Assembly: GCA_947568835.1 (NCBI GenBank) | Contig: OX387609.1 | Span: 9,005,660-9,069,659, forward strand | Direction of reading: 5' to 3' | Source of the DNA: Protonemura montana | Lineage: Eukaryota > Arthropoda > Insecta > Plecoptera > Nemouridae | Length of the DNA stretch: 64,000 nucleotides | In this document: positions 37,494-46,779 of the stretch, piece after piece | Layout: the number at the start of each line of letters is the position of its first letter | Position numbering within the stretch: the first letter of the stretch is position 1 | Made by a program: the position numbers and the translations under genes | Notes under the pieces: model-generated | The model's database searches: none | Told to the model about the DNA's origin: nothing | Seen by the model: the letters and a program-made list of their open reading frames with translations, nothing else

Positions 37494-38128
37494 CCAGTTA
37501 GGGTTTGGTTGACGCTTGATGATTTTGGTATTGGTACATTGATGTAAAAACGATCACATTGGTCTGGCGTCTGGTGAGACGTGGATAATACTTTAATGTT
37601 ACAGCGAAGGGTTGTTAGGTTGAGGGTTCAAAAGTAAATGGGCAGTAGTTAATATAACTAGCATTTTTTAAGACCCTGCGTATAAATTTCTCAAACAATC
37701 CTAACATTGTCAACGTGATCAGCATCAAAATTGAAGTCATATAAGAATTATGTAAAGGTTGTCGATAACAGTTAAAAAAATTCCATTATCAACGCGAGTA
37801 ATTAATCTTACCCCGACAATCAATTTGAGGTAACTTTCATATGAAGCTGTATCTAGCTAGCTGTACCTTAACATGTAGGTTAGTCTTTAACAGACAGTTA
37901 TATTTTAACAGACATTTAAACGGAAGCGTTAAGTTCATGACGCTGTCAATTCTGTTCTATAACTCTTTGTTCACACATTTATTTTAACCTTTTTTTGTTG
38001 TTGTAGATTTTTGCTTTATATATTTGATATTCCGATTGCGATTGGGCTTGTGCTGCTGATATCGATTATTGCGATTGATTTTCAGATGAGTGACCAGCAG
38101 ATGTATGTATGTGGTATTTGTTTGTATG

Positions 38129-38202
38129 ACCTAACCTGCACCGAGGTCACTTCTGTAAAATTAACCTGTGGGCTGACGGTAGCTACTAGCACCAGGTTAG
38201 GT
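38129..38202. repeat. Short inverted-repeat element
   Basis: ACCTAACCTG (38129-38138) and CAGGTTAGGT (38193-38202) are a perfect 10-bp inverted repeat enclosing 54 bases. It may be a tiny MITE remnant or a hairpin. No target duplication is clear. Confidence 0.45.
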
Positions 38203-38836
38203 TGGGTTTTGTTTGTGCTCCCAAGATTCATTGGTCAGTTTTAAAGGTGTCTTTATCAATCTCTTTGAATTTGATAAATGGTACATACCACATTTTGGAA
38301 TATTGTTTTAACATTTCATTTGTTCTAAGCGGTTTATTTTTAAATGTGATAAGATAATACCAGAATCTGGAACTGTGTTGTCTAGAGGTCAACAATGGCC
38401 ATTTTATTGCCAGTTTATTTGCCATTGTTGCCAGTAGAAATACAGATAACAAAACAGAAAATACTGTTACATTTACTCAGCTACTTGGATCTCTTTGATC
38501 TAAATCTGTTTTTCTCTTGTTATGAGTTTTAAGATACCAGACAGTTAAGTGTAAAATTTAACATACACTGAAAATGAGATCTACGAAATTTAAAGTTGTT
38601 TTTTCAGTATCGTTTACAAAGTCTTTAACAATATAGAAATGGAAATTAATTTCAAAGTCTGCTTGAATTTTGTCCGCAGGGGTTTAATTCAGTTAATCAA
38701 ATTCAAAATCACAAACACAATTATAAACAAAAAAACATTGTTTTCGTTGCATTAGGTAAGCTAGAGTCCAGCCATTGATGATGTTTCCAGGTTTGAAGGC
38801 TGATTGAAACCTAACCCCAACATGTCTTTGGTTTTT

Positions 38837-39156
38837 TATTATTACGAACACTACTACCATCTAAAAATGTATGCCAAACAAGGACTCGAACCCCGATCTC
38901 CACCTATCGCGGGTGATGCTCTAACTCATTGAGTTACTTGGACACTGGTCTTTTGAGACGATTTAAGTGTATTTGATGAGAATGACAGTTCTCCAAGGAG
39001 TCGAACCAAGAGGCTGTGAATACTCACAGTCACTCTGATTCTAGTGAAGCAACTCTAATTTGACGTTAGATGCGTTGTATTTATTTAAAATCTTATTTAA
39101 ATTGCAAATGCTTGCAATGCGCGGTGTAGTTTATTATTATGAACACTACTACCGTC
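38837..39156 (-). repeat. tRNA-derived element with two B boxes and repeated end motif
   Basis: On the minus strand a 72-nt stretch (38943 to 38872) folds like a tRNA: anticodon stem TCACC/GGTGG complete, T stem CGGGG/CCTTG complete with a canonical TTCGAGT loop, D stem 3 of 4 pairs, acceptor 5 of 7. The anticodon loop would be CGCGATA (anticodon CGA), but position 33 is G rather than U and there is no long variable arm as serine tRNA needs, so it is not a working tRNA. A second perfect B box, GGTTCGACTCC, lies about 115 bases upstream at 38997-39007. The motif GGTAGTAGTGTTC followed by an AATAATAA run occurs at both ends (38837-38862 and 39130-39156). A dimeric tRNA-SINE is the best explanation. 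Confidence 0.6.
38872..38943 (-). tRNA. tRNA-like pseudogene (anticodon position CGA)
   Basis: Exactly 72 nt, with matches to box A (TAACTCAATGAGTTAGAGC) and box B (GGTTCGAGTCC). Mismatches at the outer acceptor stem and the lack of U33 argue against function as a tRNA; it is probably the Pol III promoter of the surrounding SINE-like element. Confidence 0.45.
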
Positions 39157-39741
39157 AATTTTTGTGACTGTTTTTAAAAAATGCCGGAAAAAGTGTAATT
39201 ACTGGAGTTGTTATTCTGTTCAAGAAATCCTTTTTATCATGGCGATTTTGCTAGCAATATTTGAAACATAACTTCCACGTGCTGTGGACAAACATAACTT
39301 CCCATGGACCGTTCAATCTGGGAGTTGTCAGATGTTTCCTGTGCTGGTAAAATTACATTCAGCTGTGGTTTATATCATCGAAATTAAACACGACCTGGAA
39401 TCGAACAAAAGTTACCGCTCGTTTTATTTGAATTTATTTGATAAAAAGACAAATTTCACTGTATAATAAATAACATAAAAACACCATATTGTTTGATATA
39501 GATTTACCAAATTATTAATCTTTTGAACTATTAGGAAGCAAATTAAACCAAAATTGAGAAAAATTAGTTGCATAGTTTGCCGTAGTTATTCGTAGTTTTG
39601 TAAAGTTGATGTCAGTATAATTAGGAATACCTAATCTAAAATATTATTATTCGAAGGGTGAGTTGAGTTTAAATCCCAGCTTTTTTGGTCTTTGACGAAA
39701 TTAACTCTTCAAAGATTTTGAAACTACCAGATTGATTTGTT

Positions 39742-40180
39742 TTTGTGTTTAACGAAGCACTGTTTTTGACAACGGGCTATGCAGCACTGGAGCTCCGGTG
39801 AATGAGTGGATGACGATGAGGATGAGGATGATGATGAGCCTAACCTAGCCAAAGGGAATTGAAAGGGAAAAATCGGTGCCAGCAAGTAGCCTTCTCCTGT
39901 CGAAGAGCACTAAGGGGACAACCGGCTTAACGTCCCTTCCCGAAGGACTGTACAACGTGAACAACAGATTTCTTCACAAATCCATGCAGTCGAGAGGTTA
40001 ATAAGCAAGCCGAATGAAGTTGCTGTACTAACATGTATCCTTCCAACCTTTCTCCCGAACAGAACTAGTCATGTTTATGATGGTCACCCATCTAATACCT
40101 GACTCTGCGCAGTGTTACTTAACTTCGGTAATCTCATGAGAACCGGTGTTACCAACACGCCAAACCGTTCGGTTAGAACT
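39742..40180 (-). repeat. SINE-like repeat, copy 5, full length with 5S-rRNA-like head
   Basis: This is the most complete copy. Read on the minus strand from about 40175, it starts with a 5S-like head: CGGTTCTCATGAGATTACCG, AAGTTAAGTAACACTGCG, then TATTAGATGGGTGACCATC (40083-40146). This keeps the order of 5S rRNA from the loop B/helix III region through box A to box C. A body of about 250 bases follows with GTTCACGTTGTACAGTCCTT, GGGACGTTAAGCC and a TTGGCTAGGTTAGG box, and the 3' end is CAAAAACAGTGCTTCGTTAAA. Five copies in this window share the 3' end; two keep the 5S head. 5S-derived SINEs (SINE3 type) are known from several animal groups; whether this family is described is unknown to me. 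Confidence 0.75.
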
Positions 40181-40951
40181 GCCAGAGTTTCTCTTCACAT
40201 GGCTTGTACAGTTCAAGTAGCTTTACGACGAGTGTACCACCCGACGTTCTTTGTAAATCGTAAAGTACTCTGCTAAAAATAAATGCTTAGCAATAATTCG
40301 AGCATGAAGACGATGATGCACTCTGGGCCAAACACAGCCATCTGTCACGTTGTTCAAGGGTTGACGCCGCGACTTGTTTTTGTTTTGTAGATCAAATTTG
40401 AGGGGCATGCCAGGTGTGTACCATAAGCTTTGTTGTGAAAGTAGTTTTAAAATAGTTATTGTTTAAAAAAGTGTTTTCGATGAGTTATATGAGCTGTTAA
40501 GTTTTCAGAGTGGGTTGGGGTGACAGTTTTAGACTTGGTGCGACTGACAAGTTATTTGAAATTATTTTGTTGAAACTTAGTCGTGTCTCAAGACGAAATT
40601 CGGAGGTGTTGTTTTTAGAGAAAACTTGCTAAGAAAGTTTAAAATAACTCATTAAACGATGGAAATAATTAATGGGAGAAAGATCGACATATTTTTGTCT
40701 AAAAGCCCGATGGCTGTTACCAATATATCGGCTGTGGCAAAACATTTAAGTAAATTTTAATAAATGAACTAAGAAAGCTTCGAGACGTCATTTCTGGGTA
40801 GAATAGCACAAATCAGAATTATGTTTTAAAAGTCAAAAGTGAATTATTTTTCGTTGGTAACTCATTCTTTGTTTAAAATGTATTTGAAATTTGTAAAGCT
40901 CAGTCTTTAAAAGAAAGCGACGATAAGAAAGAGAAAAGTAAAGAGAAAAGA

Positions 40952-41293
40952 ATGATTGAAAGAAGAATGAATTGGTTTGGTGAAGTGGTTCGACGTTACG
41001 TCGCTGTTGGCGCCGACATCTTCAGGACTGTGTCGAGGCGGCAGGACAACGTGTCTGTGCTTATTGTCGGTGTGGGTACCCAAGATGAGATCCCGTACAC
41101 TTTGCCGAGTATTGGAGAGGTTATTCGATGTGAAAACGTTGTCCACTATTTGGTTGGATGGAAGTCTCAGGTTGGGGTTGTTTTTCTTGACTACCAGCAA
41201 GCTGGCAACGCTAGATCAGGGCGCCTGTCCCGCGATCAGGAGGTTCTCGCGGCCGGCTATGCCATCTTAGAACTCGACATTCAGACTGGTTAG
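40952..41293 (+). CDS. Unrecognised 113-codon open frame, doubtful
   Basis: It starts with a true ATG (MIERRMNWFGEVVRR) and runs in GC-richer DNA to a TAG at 41291-41293. Composition is protein-like, with a hydrophobic VSVLIVGVG stretch at residues 34-42 and a charged C-terminus; no domain or signal peptide is recognisable. However, a second plus frame and a minus frame are also open over the same bases, and the decayed Jockey-type RT on the minus strand ends where this frame ends. This makes it likely that the segment is the 3' end of that element and that the plus frame is accidental. Confidence 0.15.
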   Translation: MIERRMNWFGEVVRRYVAVGADIFRTVSRRQDNVSVLIVGVGTQDEIPYTLPSIGEVIRCENVVHYLVGWKSQVGVVFLDYQQAGNARSGRLSRDQEVLAAGYAILELDIQTG

Positions 41294-41562
41294 GAAGATT
41301 CGATTCCGAGTTCACGGTGCATCTCCGATGTCCGGGTACAGTGTGGAAGATCGGCGACAGCTCGGAGTGCTGGCTGTACTTGCACGAGCACCAGACTGGG
41401 GACGCGTAGCCGATCGTTGGTATATGGCAACGTAAAGCTTCCTCTTTGCCTCGAAGGACATTGCCTTCGACTTGATGAGGGGCATCAATTCTTGATTGCT
41501 TCATCAATTTATCGGTTCCTGACTTCATGTACATGAGGTTTCCAGTTCAGCTTTCTAGCAAT
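41292..41562 (-). pseudogene. Decayed Jockey-like non-LTR reverse transcriptase fragment
   Basis: Four consecutive blocks of a Jockey-type RT thumb and C-terminal region appear on the minus strand in shifting frames. They are ARKLNWKPHVHEVRNR followed by a stop (41559-41509), then ELMPLIKSKAMSFEAKRKLY, then IPTIGYASPVWC, then MHRELGIESS with a stop at 41292-41294. In intact Jockey elements these lie in the same order (LNWKPH-HV, a LYPL-like stretch before KLLLYKAI, the RP-LTYG-PVW block, and a later HRELGI block). At least three frameshifts and one stop separate them, so the copy is dead. Upstream RT core and endonuclease are missing. Confidence 0.75.
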
Positions 41563-41564
41563 TG

Positions 41565-44500
41565 TCGTCTGTTTACCACTGTTTACATCCCCCAACCCCC
41601 AATTTAACCAGCGGCTGTAAAAATAAAGAGATTGCGCCACAAATAAGGGTCGGTTTAGCCTAAAATTATAACATAATAGTAATGAAGTGATATTGTGGTG
41701 TACTATTTGTGGTTTGTACGCAATTGCTAACGACTGCTTTTGTTTCAAACGAGACCAGGCTCAATCGGCAAACGAGGGCGAAATGAAGTTTGTGATTGCG
41801 GTGATGACGCCGAAGGGTGGAGGGGTTGTGGAAAGGGTGACGAGTTTGTTAATTTCACTGTTTGTGTTCTGGCAGGGCGATTAAGGGATGAAGCAAAACC
41901 CTCAAAGCACAGTCCGAAATAGATGGTCCCTGTATGCTCAATCAGTTAACATTATGTTATATGTGATTATTTATCGTCAGCAAAATTATTACAGAGATGA
42001 ATAAAACGATTGAATGTTTTAATTTGGCAGACAAATTGATACAGTAGAAAAATAAAATCATTGAATAAATGTTTATGAGCGATAATTTTTGTATTATTTC
42101 TATGTGTTTTAAATATCCTCTGCGATGATGATAAGGGACTATATTCCTGAATGGTAGCAATCCCCCTCTGTGGCTGGTTTGTAGTTACTCCAGGGTGGAT
42201 CGTGTATATTCTGGATGAATTGGGGAAGATGACAGACTAGGGTACCAACAACAATAACAGCAAATTGCGCGACGCTCTTCCCCTGATTATCATTTTTTGC
42301 TGAATGAATCTCCTTTGGGAAGAAATAATCCCTAAGGAGGCTCCAGACGATTTCGATTATATATATTTTTTCATTTCCCCAGAAATATTGCTCAAGATTT
42401 TGTAAATCTTTTGTAAAGCTTTTCAATCATAGGAAAGTCGCTCCGAAAGTTGTCTGAATTTGTGTTGGATTGATATACCGTAGTCAGAGAATTGACAGTC
42501 GTCTGTGACAACTCAAAATTATAGAAAAATGATTTTTTTTCCTGGTTGACTAATAATTTAATAAACCATTTAATGACTCAGGTACTTTCACACCTGATTA
42601 TTTGACTATAAATACCGTTAATTGTGCATATTTTAGTATTCAATATGTTTATTTGTCAATATTTGCTTCTTTCGGATCCACTAAGTTCTAGTAACGACAA
42701 CTTAATTTTGTTCCTTTGTCAGGTGTAAAACGCTCATAAATTCAGTCCTTTTTAAAATAAAATAAATCTGAAACTTTCTGAAGATGCATTTCTTATCTTT
42801 TTCAGACTTACGATGGTTACACTTGTTATTTCAGTCCTTCTTAAATAATTGAACTCGAACTTTCTGAGGATGCTTTTTTGATGCTTCATAATTTATATTT
42901 TCAAAGCTAAAACTGTTTTCACACAGTGACGTTTTATTTTGTCCGATAATTCTTTCTTTTCTGTGATCATCCTTGATCTTTGCCATCTACTTCAGCTAAT
43001 TTCTTAAGTCAAATTGCTGTTCCACTAATTTTGATTTCACATTGGTGTATATGAAAAACTAGTAATATTAATTAAGAAAAAGGTGTTCTTAAATAAATGT
43101 AAGTTTTGTGTTAAGTTCCAGACCTGGGAGGTCGCAGCACTGCAAACAAGAAATCCACAATCTTTAGCTGCCATCGACAAGATGCCATTGCTAAAAGAAC
43201 ATACCACTTGGATTTTGTTTCGCTGTTTAGAGCAAACGGGCATAAATCTTGTCTCATTCTGACCATTCTCTTGGTCGGGCGCAGTAAGAGTTATGTGATT
43301 CAATATAAAATGCTATCGAACTATTGGGACAAAGGAACGATAGGATTATAGACTAGCATTGTACGAGTGATTGAGAATGTCCTTTCGATGGGAAGACAGA
43401 TAGACGGGTCTAATTGGAGGATTTGAATTCCATCACATATTGGATGTCAAAGATAAATGTTGGTGTTTTTAGTTGCATTACACGAATGTGATTTTATAAT
43501 AGAACAAAACAGAATAAATGTTTAAATCTTGCCCATATAGTTTGCAGGTCGCTTCGAAAGGCTTTAGAAAAGTCACAATGACCATATCTCGCCCTAATCC
43601 GTAATATAGAACAATATGTTTATATAAATATAAATCAATTAAATCTATCTTTAAAACCTGTCTATATCAGTAAGTAATAAAGAATTTTGAACAAATTCAC
43701 AATACCCAATCCGTGCTTAGCCTATACAAGTTTTCAACACCGATGAAAGTGTGGAAAACGCTCAAGCCTGAGTTTCATGGTGGACAAATAGCAGTCATCT
43801 CTGAGCAGCACAATACTGCAACCCGACCAAAGACCCTTGAAGATGCCGACACTTGGAGCTCGTCGCTTTCCGTGCAGATTTACATAATAACACCGTTAAA
43901 CGCAGCCGACTTCTGTGTAGAGTACTTGCCGAGTGCGTGAGAGGGTATGTGCGTGGGGTGCTTAATTACGCATCAGCTGGAACACCCTGGGGTTGGTGGA
44001 GAGCTGTGCGACTGGTGGGAGAGTGGAGTTAGCCAAACTTAACGTTCGATCCGTGTGGACGAAATGTTCGGGGTGAGCTGAACAAGCTTAAAGGCTCAGT
44101 TACAAAGAAAAATCAATTGATATTCAACATGAGAATACTCCTTTATTTAAGAGATATCTTCACCTAATTTATTCTTCGTGCAATTGACTGTTAGCGTTTT
44201 TAAAACTGCGTTTCGTTTGTTTCAATGTAACTTTTCAAGAACACAGTCAAATATCTCCTTATAGAAGGTGCGAATAGCGATATAATATTTGATTATAAAT
44301 ACAATTCAGTAAAAAATTAGCTTGCGTTCAACGTGTAAAATGAAAAATGACATCTTAGTTGCAGAAATCATTGAAGTATCTCGGGTCAACAGGTATAAAC
44401 TGAAATTACTCTTTCATGTATGTTTTCCAGTGCTCAGTAGATCCCCGTTTCCTATGATGTTAGTTGACTTTCCAGTCCCGCCTGTGGGTTGTAATCCAGA

Positions 44501-46220
44501 TGGCAGTGGCCCGACTATTTCCACTCCTAAGCAGGTGCGCTCAAAGATTTCTGCCCTCGACATTTTGAATAATATGTCCTCTCTTTAAAGTGAAATTTCA
44601 GCAAACGTTTGGCTTTATTAACGCGCGAGTTTTGACGAGTCGCTCAAAATGCTGACAATGTGCCAACCCTTAGGTTTCAGGGTTTCCAAAATATCATGGA
44701 TTATGAGATATATTTTCATTTGTCACCCGTAATTGACCACCGTGTGCAATACAAAACGTAACTCACACTTATTTTTAATATTTCATTTTTAATAAAATAC
44801 TGTTAATTAGATAAATACAGAACTGTAAAACTATGTTCTAACACAAATTACCCAATTGCCAGTGAACTTGTTGATGTTTAACCAAGTCAAAATATTTAAA
44901 CTTTTGAAATTAATAAGACGTCTTGCGATTGGTATGCGCCAAACCCAAATGAATCATATTTTTACTTTCAGTCGATTCTTTTCTGATTTTAAAATAAAAA
45001 AGTACTTTTTTAAACAAAACATTATCTCTATGAAAATCATCGCTCGTCAATTCATGTTGTGTTCTCTCAACATCGGCTCAAGACATATCTTTGAAATATT
45101 TCAACTTACAACGCAGCCACCCGAAGAATCCGCTTTTGCACCCGCTTCTCTGGAATACTTTCGGATGTTTCGGGGAATGATCCCTTTAACGGAGCGAAAT
45201 GGACATCTAATGGATTCTACATCCTGTTGCGTGGATTTGAAAGCTGAAATATTCGATGCACACCTAATACTTTGATGTGCTTTGTGGGGTCCATGAAATA
45301 TTTCGAGCGCATCTAACAATTTTTGCATGGGGTGCGTTTTTATGAAATTCGGATCCATACATTTTACCTTGTGTAGTTTTCACATTTCTAGAGTTCTTCT
45401 CTCCGCAATGGTATTTCAGTAATAAATAACCATAGCAACGTGTTCACATACCAAACTTAAATCCAATACCCTGTGTTAGTGTCCATACATGCAGAGGGGG
45501 AAATGTCATTTTTACTCTAGAGATGTAAATGCCTCTTTTGTTTTTTTTTTAGTCAACAATGTATCATGGTTTTATTCAACTTGTGCATTGACCTTTTAGT
45601 ATCATGTATCATCAAAAGTCTGTAATTTACCAGTAAGTACACACTAAAATTACTGTCGGTACTGTCTGTATTATCATTATCAACATGCTATTTTGAAAAC
45701 ATCTGAAGCACAGATCAAGAGATGATTCATCCCTAGGCAATGAAAAACAAAATACAAAAGTTTTTTTTATCTGAAGTGTTATGATAAAAGCATGTTTGAT
45801 ATTTTTGTTCTGTTTGAAAAATATTCTGGTAATTCTAATAATTACAAATCCAATATCATAAAAAAGTCACACTTGGATTACTTCAGTATGAAATCAAAGA
45901 AACTTGATTAGTTTTAAGATGTTAGATTTTGACTGGAGGAAAAACCAGAAGCTGAGTAATTGGAATCAGTGTGTGAGAGAAAAGAAGACATTTTGTTTAG
46001 ATTGATAGGAATGAAATGAACTGGGATAGAATACGAGATTCAAATAAAACCGGCATATACAGAAAATTATATAAAAATAAAGAAAATAACATCAATGGTA
46101 ATTTGATATTTGAGTAATTTATGGTATACGTAGTTCGCTTCAACAAACATTCTTAAATAAACAGACTCAAAAATAAAAACAAAATACTTTGAAGATGTAA
46201 TTTGAGAATTTTACTGTAAA
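41565..46220. other. No supported gene; AT-rich spacer
   Basis: Frames at 42139-42426 (minus, 95 codons), 43037-43303 (minus, 88 codons) and 44322-44588 (plus, 88 codons) read smoothly but match nothing I recognise. The pair at 44856-45275 (plus, 139 codons) and 45101-45358 (minus, 85 codons) overlap. The minus one ends in a good splice-donor-like GTAAGT at about 45106-45112. None is supported as a gene. Confidence 0.3.
45101..45358 (-). CDS. Possible minus-strand exon with a GTAAGT donor, unrecognised
   Basis: An 85-codon ATG frame (MDPNFIKTHPMQKLLDALEI at the start) runs in a patch less AT-rich than its surroundings. The sequence GCGTT|GTAAGTT close to its 3' end is a consensus-like donor. 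No polypyrimidine-AG acceptor is evident in front, and the plus strand is also open for 139 codons, so coding status is weak. No domain, signal or membrane segment is visible. Confidence 0.18.
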   Translation of the reverse strand: MDPNFIKTHPMQKLLDALEIFHGPHKAHQSIRCASNISAFKSTQQDVESIRCPFRSVKGIIPRNIRKYSREAGAKADSSGGCVVS

Positions 46221-46222
46221 CT

Positions 46223-46246
46223 CCCCCCCCCCCCCTTCCCCCCTTG
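46223..46246 (+). repeat. Poly-C tract
   Basis: Thirteen C, then TT, then six C. Similar homopolymer tracts occur at 16992-17005 (G) and 34351-34362 (C). Confidence 0.9.
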
Positions 46247-46263
46247 ACAAGTCAAAAGTCTCT

Positions 46264-46400
46264 TTGAATATAATTCCACATCTTCGCCGTCCCCGCGTGC
46301 GAAACTCTCAGGCTGTGTTTGTTTTCCCGGCGTCGCGACGTCTTTTCATGCGCCGCGACGCTGACAATGCAGCGTCGGTTTTCAGCTTTCAACTATTTCA
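46264..46400. other. CpG-rich patch
   Basis: It contains GGCGTCGCGACGTC and GCGCCGCGACGCTGAC in an otherwise AT-rich area, between a poly-C tract and a G-rich minisatellite. The GTCGCGAC core is shared with the patch at 9.58 kb. No coding evidence on either strand is convincing. Confidence 0.35.
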
Positions 46401-46450
46401 GTTATGTGCTCCTGGAAAATGGGGTGACTTTGTACTGGTTTGGTGAGGTG

Positions 46451-46578
46451 GGTTGGGGGTGGAGGGTTGGGGGTGGATGCTGTTGGGGGTTGATGGTTGG
46501 GGGTGGATGGTTGGGGGTGGATGGTTGGGGGTGGATGGTTGGGGGTGGAGGGTTGGTGGTGGATGGTTGGGGGTGGTT
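46451..46578 (+). repeat. 14-bp G-rich minisatellite, nine units
   Basis: Units of GGTTGGGGGTGGAT or GGAG variants start at 46451, 46465, 46495, 46509, 46523, 46537, 46551 and 46565, with one 16-base variant at 46479. Each unit carries a G5 run on the plus strand, so the array has strong potential for G-quadruplex formation. Frames across it on both strands are low-complexity artefacts. Confidence 0.93.
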
Positions 46579-46779
46579 GCTGTTGCTGGTGTGGGGAGAG
46601 CATTGGCATCATGACACAAGCAAGCGACTCTGACCACGAAACTTTAATGAAGAAATATTTTGACGTGAATTGGACAAACTTTATGTTTTTAAAATATTGT
46701 GTTGTTAACCATGATTATTTCAAGCATTTCTTTAACCTGATTGAAAGTTTTATAGAAATCTGTTAAACCGTCTGGCGCC

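Noticed and set aside
38872-38943. Functional tRNA-Ser(CGA)
   Set aside because: G at the U33 position, two outer acceptor mismatches and no long variable arm; it is better explained as part of a SINE-like element.
43037-43303. Minus-strand exon with a TTTCTTGTTTGCAG acceptor-like site
   Set aside because: The site is inside the open frame and the remaining downstream frame is short with no matching donor, so no exon structure could be supported.
46382-46637. Proline-rich minus frames over the G-rich array
   Set aside because: They are low-complexity translations of the 14-bp minisatellite.
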